From Siphonodentalium dalli (lineage: Eukaryota; Mollusca; Scaphopoda; Gadilida; Siphonodentaliidae): a stretch of 64,000 nucleotides of DNA. A model generated the notes under the pieces. That model did not search any database. It had not been told where the DNA came from and saw only the letters and a list, made by a program, of their open reading frames with translations. Location: positions 67,781,897 to 67,845,896 of the forward strand of contig CP136063.1 in assembly GCA_032622095.1 (NCBI GenBank), given 5' to 3'. How positions within the stretch are numbered: position 1 is the first letter of the stretch; every line of letters starts with the position of its first letter. A program made the position numbers and the translations under genes. Positions 49,057-61,100 of this stretch are shown here, in pieces.

Positions 49057-50443
49057 CACTGGGGAGGATCTATTCCTCGAAATGTGGTGCTCTCCCGAGC
49101 AATATTTACGTGCTTAGCGAGCAAATATTCCGGTGTTCTGTCACATTTTGCTCATTGTGCGACAGAGATGACATGCGTGGGTACTAAACACACATTTTAG
49201 TAATGTTTTAAACGCAAATATTGGACGAATGTATACGGGATGGACGTGGCAAAGAAGGTGAGTGATATATGTTGCAATATTATGCCACTATATTGGCATA
49301 CTGCCCAGTAATATAAATAAATTACTCGATATTTTGCGTTTTTTGGGAAATTCGTCACTTCAACGGCGTATTACCGACTTAATACTGAATACTGTATATT
49401 GTAACTTCGAATGCCTGTTCCTCAATACATTCCTGAAGTCAATGCAACATGAAAATATAATTAATAACATACCAAATCGAAGAAAACGACCATAAAATAG
49501 GTCTACATGTGTATTCCGGTGGTTTACTGAGTCGTTCCGGTGCTTTGTGAGTTGAATTATTATTATTCCGGTGCTGAAATCCTACTAAAACTACCTTGTA
49601 TAAAGCCACATTGGTGATTATTTGTTCAGAAATTATAATACAAGCCATGCCGGGATACAAATGAAGTAGCTCACCCGTTCTGTAGTTAATATAAAGTCAA
49701 TTATTTTGACAATACGCTTATGCTCACAAAATAGTCAACTTAATAAACTATATATAATATATTACATACTATTTGTGAACACTGGTGCAACAGTTTCTGT
49801 TGGGGATATAACAAGGCTAATGACCTATTAATTGCCATAAACCAACCAACTATGTCACATTCCGATTGGCCACAATTACAGTTACATAATAAAAATACGT
49901 TCGACAATCATTTACTGAACAAGAATTGAGCGTTTGTTATCAGTTATATCCAATAAAACCATGGAAATAATTATAGATTACATAGTTCATTCATATACTC
50001 CCCATTGCGTTTGCTACCCCTGAAATACGTGATTAAACGAACAAAGTATGCCTTTATGGACGTATATGCGACGCAAAATAACATATTAAGTTTATTACCC
50101 CCTAACCAACGCATAATATTTAGTATTTATTCGCTTTTTTGCTTGTTATAGCAAAATACATGATCCTGGGAAGAGCACTTGGCTATTGTGAGAGCACTGA
50201 GCACTCTGTAAAGTATCGGAATATAATTATAAAATGTCGTTTTACGGGCATTCCTATGGGATTTCTTACATTTTCTCACATTTCAATGTGAACATCAATA
50301 TAAATAATCCATTGGTTAAAAGAAACCGGCGATATACTTACATAATCTGTATTTTTTCTTCACTTTTGTGCGGAATGTCACGATAAAAATTGCTCAAAAA
50401 ATTGGTAGAGCACCACATTTCAAGGAATAAATCCTCCCCAGTG
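49057..50443. mobile_element. Putative 1.4-kb non-autonomous DNA transposon (K)
   Basis: CACTGGGGAGGATCTATTCC + TCGAAATGTGGTGCTCT on the left is inverted at 50403-50443 (AGAGCACCACATTTCAAGGA + ATAAATCCTCCCCAGTG). No clear target duplication (ATAATAAC / TGTATAAC). No transposase ORF inside; the longest ORF is 77 residues without a domain. Confidence 0.65.
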
Positions 50444-51182
50444 TGTATAACAAAACACAAGTATTTCAAACTAAACATTTTATAAATTGACTAAATTTGT
50501 TTTGTATAAATTATGAACTGTCCATAAAGTCACAACACATTCATGGATCAGTGAATGGGTACTAAACTAAAAACATAATTTGACAAATTTGGCAATTCAA
50601 CATTCCTTCACACTATAAAACACAAAATAATTATTGCACTTTAATCATTGCATTTGAGCATATATCAACTATTCATTCATCAAGAATTATTATTGCTGCC
50701 ATTAATAAAGATGAAGTATCTCTTCCGGCCCACAAATACAACAACAACATCATTTTTAATAAAAACCAGATTATTCAAGACCACAAAAGCTCTTTTTTTT
50801 TGGTGAATAAAACACAGATAAAACTGAAGATTGAGTTAATTAATTGATTCAAAATGAATTTGGCCTTGATGGTGAGTGCTAACTGGGTGGGTGCTACGCT
50901 CCATATGTTTCCGCAAGATCGCCTGAAGTTTATGTTCTAAAAATAGCCTGTAAAACTCTCCCGAAAGGTTGATGTATTATACCAGAAAAATTTAAATAAA
51001 AACAATATAAATTGATAGAAGCGATTCTAGATAGGTGTTTTTGATTCATGTTTATTATTTTGTACTCCAGAAATTATATAAAACTTGTTAGGACGAGATA
51101 AACCATCTTTAAAGGGAATCAACGTCTTCGAAGTGGATTCATGTAAAATACTTAAAATTTATAAAAGACTCTATAACAACTG
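50444..51182. other. Gene-free intergenic stretch
   Basis: AT-rich sequence without an exon, RNA gene or recognised repeat family. Confidence 0.4.
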
Positions 51183-51444
51183 TCAACCCTTTCATGATGG
51201 GAGCTGCGCTGGTGCAGCATTAAATATCCTGTGCCAGTGAATTCTCTTATATATGCGAGTTACCCATAGGGAGCCTCGCATATATAAGAGAATGAACTGG
51301 CTTACATGGTCAAGGTAAATATTGTTAGGCCAATGTATTCTCTTATATATGTGAGGCTCCCTATGGGAGGCTTTCCATATATAAGAGAATACATTGCCAC
51401 AAGGTTTTCCCAAAAATCAGAAACTCCAGTCATGGAAGGGTCAA
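51183..51444. mobile_element. Family C element, inverted, flanked by TCAA
   Basis: TCAACCCTTTCATGATGGGA to CTCCAGTCATGGAAGGGTCAA, two full hairpins with TTACCCATAGGGAGCC and GGCTCCCTATGGGAGGC centres. The flanking 4 bp are TCAA on both sides instead of TTAA. Confidence 0.82.
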
Positions 51445-51479
51445 CATGTACATGTAAAAATAGATCAAATTTGTTATGC

Positions 51480-51732
51480 AAGCCTTGAAATAGTGTGTCT
51501 GTCATTTGCAGAATGAGGTCCCCAGAGGGTGAATTTAGTGATGCTACCCCGCATAGTGGGCTAGCATCACCAAATTCACCCTCTAGGAACCTCATTCTGC
51601 TGAGGTGTAAGCAGAATGAGATCCCCAGAGGGTGAATTTGGTGATGCTAGCCCACTATGCGGGGTAGCATCACTAAATTCATCCTCCGGGGACCTCATTC
51701 TGAAAATGACAGACACTCTATTTCAAGGCTTG
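51480..51732. mobile_element. Family E nested-palindrome MITE, full copy
   Basis: AAGCCTTGAAATAGTGTGTC to GACACTCTATTTCAAGGCTT; both inner palindromes present, joined by CTGCTGAGGTGTAAGCAG. Confidence 0.85.
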
Positions 51733-51993
51733 TTGTTATGTAAACATTACTGTCACAGTGGAATTACTGATAAAATTCTAGTTAATCCAAAAAGATACCA
51801 AAATTTAATCAAAACTTGATGGTTAACATTGGAAATTATCAAAGCATTGAAAAATCTGAAATAATTTTCATACTAAAATGTTGGAGCTTATTGCAATATT
51901 TTTTTTTTTAGATCTATCAATAATGAAAATAAGAATAAAGTTGATCTATTCTTCATGTTCTTCTCAGTAGAGATGTTTACACAGACTTATATA

Positions 51994-51999
51994 TTTATT
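51994..51999 (-). promoter_or_regulatory. Possible polyadenylation signal of the peroxiredoxin gene
   Basis: AATAAA on the minus strand, 35 bp after the stop codon. Very close to the stop, so other signals further on may be used instead. Confidence 0.3.
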
Positions 52000-52033
52000 G
52001 CTGATTTACCCGCTGCAAGTGCTTTGGGTCCCT

Positions 52034-52122
52034 TCATGTTTTTTTCTTGGAGAAATATTTTTTGCTTTCTTTAACATCTGGCTTGATGGTGTCACTCCCT
52101 GGCTTCCATCCTGCAGGGCATA
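52034..52122 (-). CDS. PRDX: Peroxiredoxin exon 5 (resolving Cys and stop)
   Basis: 89 bp, phase 1 start. Acceptor TTTTTCAG (52130-52123 on the minus strand). Encodes [20 protein letters not shown] then KKYFSKKKT and TGA. VCPAGW carries the resolving cysteine that forms the intersubunit disulfide. Confidence 0.95.
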
Positions 52123-55100
52123 CTGAAAAATAAAAATTGTCAAATGCACAAGAAAGACGAATAAATAGCGGCATAACTATGCTAACCTATAAATAGATTT
52201 GATCGACACTGACCTTAAATAGATTTGATTGACGCTGACTTATAAATAGATTTGGTTCATGCTGACCTATAAATAGATTTGATTGATGTTGAACTATAAA
52301 TATATTTGATTGCCCATATGCAGACTGAAAGATAAGATAAGATAAGATAAATTTTATTTAAAAGTCGGAGGTATAAACATATTACAAACACAAGCTCTAA
52401 AGAGCTTTTGACCGACTGTAACAGATACATATATAAATAAACACATACATAGCACAGGATAAAATATCAATTGTATGCAAATTTAAAATAAGTTTAATCA
52501 TAGTTAAAATACCTAACTGACAACAGCTAAAAATTTATTTATCAAGTACTACAATTTCTAATTTATTAAAAAAAACAGAAAACAGAAAAACAACAAAACA
52601 CCAGAGAAATCAGTATGTATAATTTAAATTTGCCTCTTCCAGTGAAAATTGTTATGATGCTCTTCAGAGTACCCTATGCAGAAATGTCAACATTAACCTT
52701 TTCTATACCATAAATAATCACTAATGAGTAGTAATCCTTCAGGGAATATTCAGATTAATAAGTTCAACAAACGGCCATGAATATGTCCCTCCGATAAATA
52801 GGACTCTTTCCGTACTTGTATTATCGGTCATCTGCTTATTTTTTTCATGAAAACCCCTCCAGGTGAATAATAGAACCTTCCAATGTATACTTTAATAACT
52901 GAGTGGGAGAATCTATTTAGTATATTAAGGGTTAATATCCCTTCCATGACTGGAGCTTCCTGAACTTTTGTAAAAACCCTGTGCCAATGCATTCTCTTAT
53001 ATATGAATGTCTATCATTGGTGGCACATGGTCTTTAATGCTGCACCAGCATTGAACCCATCATGAAAGGGATATACAATGGAAATAAAATTAAAATGAGC
53101 CATAAAACCCTCCATTCTTGTCAAAATAAATTGCAACTAGAAATATCCTTGAAATTTTCTCTCATCATGAATTTCAATGTTGAACATTTGTTAACCCTTT
53201 ACCCAACAAACCGGCCAAATAAAGCTTCAACAGCCTAAAATATCTTCGGTCTGTCTCAATAGAACCATACAAATATGGATATCATTGGAACCGGCTCCTT
53301 GACCACATTGTGATAGTTACAGTTATGCCCTGTGCCAATGCATTCTCTTATATATGCGAGTCGACCATAGGTCGCCTCGCATATATAAGAGAATGCATTG
53401 GCCTAAAAAAAATCTTTTTTTAACACTTTTTACCATTTTTTCTTACATTCTTTAACAATTTTATCATTTTTAATATGTTAAGCCAATGCATTCTCTTATA
53501 TATGCGAGGCGACCTATGGTCGACTCGCATATATAAGAGAATGCATTGGCACAGGGCCCTTCTGTTGGGTAAAGGGTTAATATAGGAGACAGGTTTTGAC
53601 CATTATCTGGATATTTTGGTGATCTATCAGATAACATCTGGGGACATACAGGTTTTGTAACTTCTTGTTCTTGACTCAAAATCATAATTTAAAAATCACA
53701 AGCTGAATGTCTTATGTTTCAATCTCAGCAACATACCTTCACCATGCTTGTCGGTAAACTGGAAGGCCTGCACCAATCGCATTGTCTCATCAATAGAACG
53801 TCCCACAGGCAAATCATTTATAGTTATTTGTCGGAGTTTGCCTTTGCCATCAATGATGAAGAGACCTCTGAAAATTAAACATGAAACTTTCACAAACTAT
53901 TGTGCATGACAGAACATAACACATATCATTATTGATAATCTTTTAAAATGCATAATCTGAATTAATGCTCCCAAATTACTATTTATTTGGCTTATGGGGT
54001 AAACAAATATTTTAATCGAGTCGAGGAACCCACCCATCAAAGCTCTAGAGTAATCAGATATTGATTTTTAAAATTTATTATTTCTTGAGATATGTACTTA
54101 TTTGTGGCCTGGAAAAAAATTGTCAAGGCGACGGTCTCTGATAAAATTGCGGAACTTTAAAATCAAGTGGTAATACGGCCAAAATTTTGTGATAATACGG
54201 CCATATTTAATTGAATAACATGTTGATAAATAACACATTTTGGGACTTTTATACCATATTTGACAGTGGTTAGCATTATTTTGTTGTAATTAATTGATTC
54301 TGATAACTAAAGCGTATTTTTAAGAAATGTTGTTGTTAATGTAACTTGATGATCGGATTGAGTACTAGTCTAGTCGTAATTCTCCGAAAAGACATTTCTA
54401 GAAGCATTTCCGCGGAAAAGTGTCAAACCAACTTTTTTACCATAATTCGAAGGTGCCGAACACGAATAGACTGCCTGTCGCCCGATTGGATGAACATAGG
54501 GTTCAATAAAAGGCTTTTAAAATCTTCGTGTTTTCTTCGCTGGAGGGTTGTTGATATGGTGCACCGTACAACGTCATATGGAATCACGTAACTGGCCTTG
54601 AGCTTACTCAAACTTATATACTCCTCGCGGAACGTTCAAAGCCGCGTTGTATCATGATACTATCATCACAGTAATAATTCTGAAACATTAACATCATATT
54701 AATCAGGTACGATTCTCGTAAGAATTCTCTTATAGTCCGGGAGCCAATAGGGGTACCCTTGCACCCCCCCTGGGACTTAACTTCACCCCACTCATTTTGT
54801 TCCTTATTATGTCCTTCAACTTTTAAGCAATGTTAACATCCTGGCTGCCGTTTTTCAGATCAGACCCTAAGTCAGTTTTATGCAAATTATAGCGGGAAAG
54901 TCTAGTAAAATGTATACAAATGTATATATTTTCGTGAAGCTAAGACATAATGACACTTTTTTGGCGCAAAATTGAAACTCACCCTCCAAGATGGCCTTGG
55001 AATATTCATACGTAATGATATGCCTCACTTAGATTACAAAGTTCTGTTCATTTCTTGTTGAAATATGACTAGAATCCCAATTGTGATTTTTTGTGAAATT

Positions 55101-58100
55101 TTATACCGCATTCTAAAAAATCACGAGTGTGAAATATGTCTCGATATTGACTTACTGTATTTTCGCGGCAATAAAAACAGTATGTGACTTTAAATTGATT
55201 TTATGGGTGAAATATGGGTCACAGGCAGCGACAGGCACCCTCATTGGATTCAGCATACTTGAATTATGCTAGAAAACTTAGTTTCATGCTTTTCCTCAAA
55301 AATGGCTCTAGGGTTCTAGTATTCTACAAATGTAGCTTTTCCGACCAGACTATACCTGTAATCAAAGAGTTGCAGAAGGCGTTTGAGTAAAATGTAACTA
55401 TGCAGTGTCCACAATGAGTTCAGTTAAAGATTTGAAATTATGATGTAAGTTGTATTCTGTATTTATTCCATACCTTTGTATCAAGTAAGCCCATTAATAC
55501 TATAACTACCTTAATTATGATTGAAGTCTATTGAAAAACCGGTAATTTTTGGGCCATCACTGGAAGCGGATAGTTGACATAATGTACGCCATCATGGACT
55601 CGGTTTGTTTTAATTATGGATACGTAATATTGGTAGCATGGATATAAAAACATAGTTATTTGGAACACCTCCAACCAAAAACTCATCCATCGGTAAGTAT
55701 ATAGTTATCAAAAATGTTATATCAGACACCACTTAATACTTTACTGGCGTTTAACAAGGTGCGCCAATTTAAATTTGAGCAAAATGTAATGCACTAATTT
55801 AATATGAGCAAGGAAGGAAGGAACAGTTTCTCACCTGAATGCAATGCCCTCATCTTCCTTGAGCACACCGTATCGTTTAGCAATCTGGTTCGTTTTATCG
55901 GCTAACAATGGAATATCCATATCACCGAGTCCGCCCATTTTTCTGCTGATGCTCGTCCTGAAAAAATTGTGAATCATCTCAATGTTGACTGCTAAGTGTT
56001 TCACAGAGATAATGGAAGTATGGAAGCACATTCTATATCTGGATAAATGAAGAAACCAATTTGGAGCATTTTTTTATATTTTTCATTATAAATTCTGATC
56101 TATGCACATGTAAGTGTTTGCAACATAATGATGCTCTATCTCTTCCTAACACCACTTATAACAGCAACAACAACATTTTATGAAACTCGCTTTAGAATCA
56201 TGTTTATGGATCTTCTTTAACCCTTTCAGTGCCAAGTCCGATTTTTGTATCAACCCATATACCCTGTGCCAATGCATTCTCTTATATATACGAGTCGACC
56301 ATAGGTCGCCTCGCATATATAAGAGAATGCATTAGCCTAATAAATTTTCATCATTTGTTATTATTTTTTACAATTTTTTACAATTTTAATAATTTTTTCT
56401 TATATTCTTTAACTCTTTCAGTATTTTGTAGGTTTAGTGCCAGGGAATATTACGTTTACGTTTTTCATGGGCATCGAAATTATTACTATGAATACTTGGT
56501 GATAGTTTTGAGTTATAACATGCCCCAAAGGTTTTATCGAGTTTGTTTTTAAATTCGCTATAGCATGCTTAAAGGGATACTGTACCCAAATGTTGTTGTT
56601 GGTTTCTATAGTCTCTGAGTCGGAGAATAAGGTAACAATTTTTCCATTATTTGAAAGTCTGTTGAGTACGAAGTAGTGTTACGGATGGCAAATTTACCGG
56701 AATGCAAAAATACAAATTGTTGTTGTCGAGTAATTTTTGTACAGTTTTCAACCAAATGTATCAAATAAAAGTTATATTATATATGCATGTACTCATTTAT
56801 GTTATTGTATCATCACTAGTCAGTGAGTGGCTTGAGTTTTCTCCCCGTATCAGCAAAATGTTTCAAACGATCGTGTGTGTAATGGGTTTACTAATCCAGT
56901 ATCCCTCAATTATAATTTGATTACGTCTTGTACAAGGATATTCGTATTTTAATTTACGCCATTTTACCCAAACAAATTTTTTATTTTTTTTTAGGGCCGA
57001 TTTTACAGACCGTAAATTAGGGCCGATGAGATGGGCACTGAAAGGGTTAAACAAATTTTATTTGTATATTAAAGGTCCACTTAATTTTCGAACCCCCAGA
57101 TTACATTATATAAAATATATGCCATATTTATATACCATTTGAAAGAGAAAGCTCCAAAACATTGTATTATCAACCTATCCGGTGTAATAAACTGTGAACA
57201 TGTTGTTTTATTTTTTTGGAGTTACCGATGTGTTTTTGTGCTTAAGTTTCTTCTGTTTATTATTTTCAATGGAGGGGGAATTACTCTATATTTTAAAGAT
57301 AGAGTTATTCCCCTTCCATTGAAAATACATTTTTAGTTTGAATTCTTTAACATTCTGGGAGCCATAATGGGGAAAATCTTTCTATGATTTCAGCTGTTTT
57401 CTATTTCTCTATGGGCATCTTCTGAGACACAGACATTTCAAATGGTGACAAATTATAGTATTTTAATCATATTTTGTGGCATAGATTGTTATTAAAACCA
57501 TATATCAAGGCACTATAAAAAAATTAATTGGTGGCTCGAAAATTAAGTGGGCCTTTGAGCATGATACAAAAGAGATTAGGGAGAAGTTACAGAAACTTAC
57601 TTTACAAACTTACTTACTCTCCCGCTTTACAATAATTTGAAAAATTTGATAAAATAGGTTTATGGATTATTCCATTGGACAAACATCTGGTGTCAAACAC
57701 AGTTTAATTAAATGTATTTGAATAGATAGAATTTCAATCTAAAAACATACACATATCAGTATGATGCTCTAAATATAGTATTGTCCTGTCCCAGTTCAAG
57801 CAAAAAATAAAGAAAAAATTATTTCCTAGTGACAGAAGTTCCTGTTAACCCTTTACCCAACAGAACGGCCCTGTGCCAATGCATTCTCTTATATATGCGA
57901 GTCGACCATAGGTCGCCTCGCATATATAAGAGAATGCATTGGCTTAACACATTAAAAATTATAAAATTGTTAAAGAATGTAAGAAAAAATGGTAAAAAGT
58001 GTTAAAAAAATATTTTTTTTAGGCCAATGCATTCTCTTATATATGCGAGGCGACCTATGGTCGACTCGCATATATAAGAGAATGCATTGGCACAGGTCAT

Positions 58101-61100
58101 AACTGTAATCATCACAATGTGGTCAATGAGCCGGTTCCAATGATATCCATATTTGTATGGTTTTATTGAGACAGACCCAAGATAATTTAGGCTGTTGCAG
58201 CTTTATTTGGCCGTTTTTGGCCGGTTTGTTGGGTAAAGGGTTAACTATTGTGTCTGACTCAAAATGATTATTTTATACCACCCAATCAATACAGAAAGTT
58301 CATTATATAGATATTAGTTTGGATCACAGATTCAAAGTTATCGGATTAGTACCATTTTCACCATCACTAGACAGCTTATGGCAGCCTGATGTGTTGAGAT
58401 GTACACCTAACCTAATGAGCCACCACAGGGGCTTTAGTAGGTAATATATCTGACATGATGCGACATTGTGCTATCACATGTTATAACTGTTATCACGTTA
58501 TTACCCACAGTAATGCCCTAAATAATCGACTCCTTAACCACAGCATAATTATGGGTAACTTTTCAGGATTTAGTCGGATATATGGCTTGTTGCGATTCAT
58601 CGGAAAGCTCTCAGTAAGAGCTTTCCGATAAATGGCAACAAGCCATACATGTATTTCCGACTAAATCCTGAAAAGTTATCTATAATTCTGATGTGGTTAA
58701 CGAGTCGATTATTTAGGGCATTACTGTACATTCCTTGTACAGGCTGTGTACATTTTCTTACCATGCAAAATGAGAAAAGTGACTGTCCGTTGAACAACCT
58801 ACGACCTCACAACCGATCTTCCTGAATTCTGCAGCGCTATCGCTGAATGCGATTATTTCTGTTGGGCAAACAAATGTGCTGAAATATTAAAAGAAATCTT
58901 ACAGTAAGAAGGCATTAAAACAAGGAGATTAATTACACACATTTAAGTGGTATTCAGATGAATCCATTGCGTTGTCCGTTACATTGCGTTCACATGATCC
59001 ATTGTCTGCATAAACCGGTCACACGGATGTGTACATTGCGTTATGATGCAGAGCTTCCAATTAATAATTGCACCTAATAAGTTCGAGATTTGGAATAAAT
59101 GCAATATTGCAAATCAATATATCTGTAATAAATTAATTCTACGATAATGTCAAATCCCAACAACTAACGCTTTACTGAAAAAAATACAATTTGATTTTCC
59201 TCAGCTTCGATAGCTTGACATAAATACAGGTCTATTTTCCTTAGATTTGATAGCTTGACATAAATACAGGTCTATGTTCCTTAGATTCGATAGCTTGACA
59301 TAAATACAGATCTATTTTCCTTAGATTCGATAGCTTGACATAAATACAGGTCTATTTTCCTTAGATTCGATAGCTTGACATAAATACAGATCTATTTTCC
59401 TTAGATTCGATAGCTTGACATAAATACAGATCTATTTTCCTTAGATTCGATAGCTTGACATAAATACAGGTCTATTTTCCTTAGATTCGATAGCTTGACA
59501 TAAATACAGGTCTATTTTCCTTAGATTTGATAGCTTGACATAAATACAGGTCTATGTTCCTTAGATTCGATAGCTTGACATAAATACAGATCTATTTTCC
59601 TTAGATTCGATAGCTTGACATAAATACAGGTCTATTTTCCTTAGATTCGATAGCTTGACATAAATACAGATCTATTTTCCTTAGATTCGATAGCTTGACA
59701 TAAATACAGGTCTATTTTCCTTAGATTCGATAGCTTGACATAAATACAGATCTATTTTCCTTAGATTCGATAGCTTGACATAAATAGAAGTCGATTTTCC
59801 TTAGCCTCGAAAGCTTGACATAAATACAGGTCTATTTTCCTTAGATTCGATAGCTTGACATAAATAGAAGTCGATTTTCCTTAGCTTCGATAGCTTGACA
59901 TAAATACAGGTCTATTGTCCTTAGATTCGATAGCTTGACATAAATACAGGTCTATTTTCCTTAGATTCGATAGCTTGACATAAATACAGGTCTATTTTCC
60001 TTAGATTCGATAGCTTGACATAAATACAGGTCTATTTTCCTTAGATTCGATAGCTTGACATAAATACTGGTCTATTTTCCTTAGATTCGATAGCTTGACA
60101 TAAATAGAAGTCGATTTTCCTTAGCCTCTAAAGCTTGACATAAATATAAATCAATTTTCCTTAGCTTTAATAGCTTGACATAAATAGAAGTCGATTTTCC
60201 TTAGCTTCGAGGACAGCCGCCATATATTTTCGATTGAAATCAAGCCTAAGTTTAGCATGCCTATCATTTGCAAAATGAGGTCCCCAGAGGAGCCTTGCAT
60301 ATATAAGAGAATGCATTGGCACAGGGTTTTCACAAAATTTCAGGAAGCTCCAGTCATGGAAGGGTTAATATTTGCCCTGATAGATTTGATTAATATCCCA
60401 ACAACTTATAAAGGCCCAAGACTTTGTCCAAGGTCAACAATTAATGTGTGACATATTAGTTCATGTTATGATGTGTTTTATTGGAATATGAATCACATTA
60501 CCCACTTTACAGTTGACCAATCACGTCCACAGCAACATTCATTACGGCCACAGCAACATACCCCTCAATAAAACACACTCAAACAGCAACATACCCCTCA
60601 ATAAAACACACTCAAACAGCAACATACCCCTCAATAAAACACACTCAAACAGCAACATACCCCTCAATAAGACACGGCCACAGCAACATACCCCTCAATA
60701 AAACACACTCAAACAGCAACATACCCCTCAATAAAACACACTCAAACAGCAACATACCCCTCAATAAAACACGGCCACAGCAACATACCCCTCAATAAAA
60801 CACACTCAAACAGCAACATACCCCTCAATAAAACACACTCAAACTCCATTCATCACGACCACAGCAACATACCCCTCAATAAAACACGGCCACAGCAACA
60901 TACCCCTCAATAAAACACGGCCACAGCAACATACCCCTCAATAAAACACACTCAAACTCCATTCATCACGGCCACAGCAACATACCCCTCAATAAAACAC
61001 ACTCAAACTGCATTCATCACGGCCACAGCAACATACCCCTCAATAAAACACACTCAAACTGCATGCTTTTTTATGTAATTTCTATAAACTCAGCCGAATT

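Noticed and set aside
49241-49259. ATGGACGTGGCAAAGAAG followed by GTGAGT, a possible first coding exon
   Set aside because: It lies inside putative transposon K, is only six codons, and no downstream exon or domain could be joined to it.
5218-61062. CRISPR-like appearance of the repeat arrays
   Set aside because: Units are contiguous with no unique spacers of even size, no cas genes, and the DNA is plainly eukaryotic.
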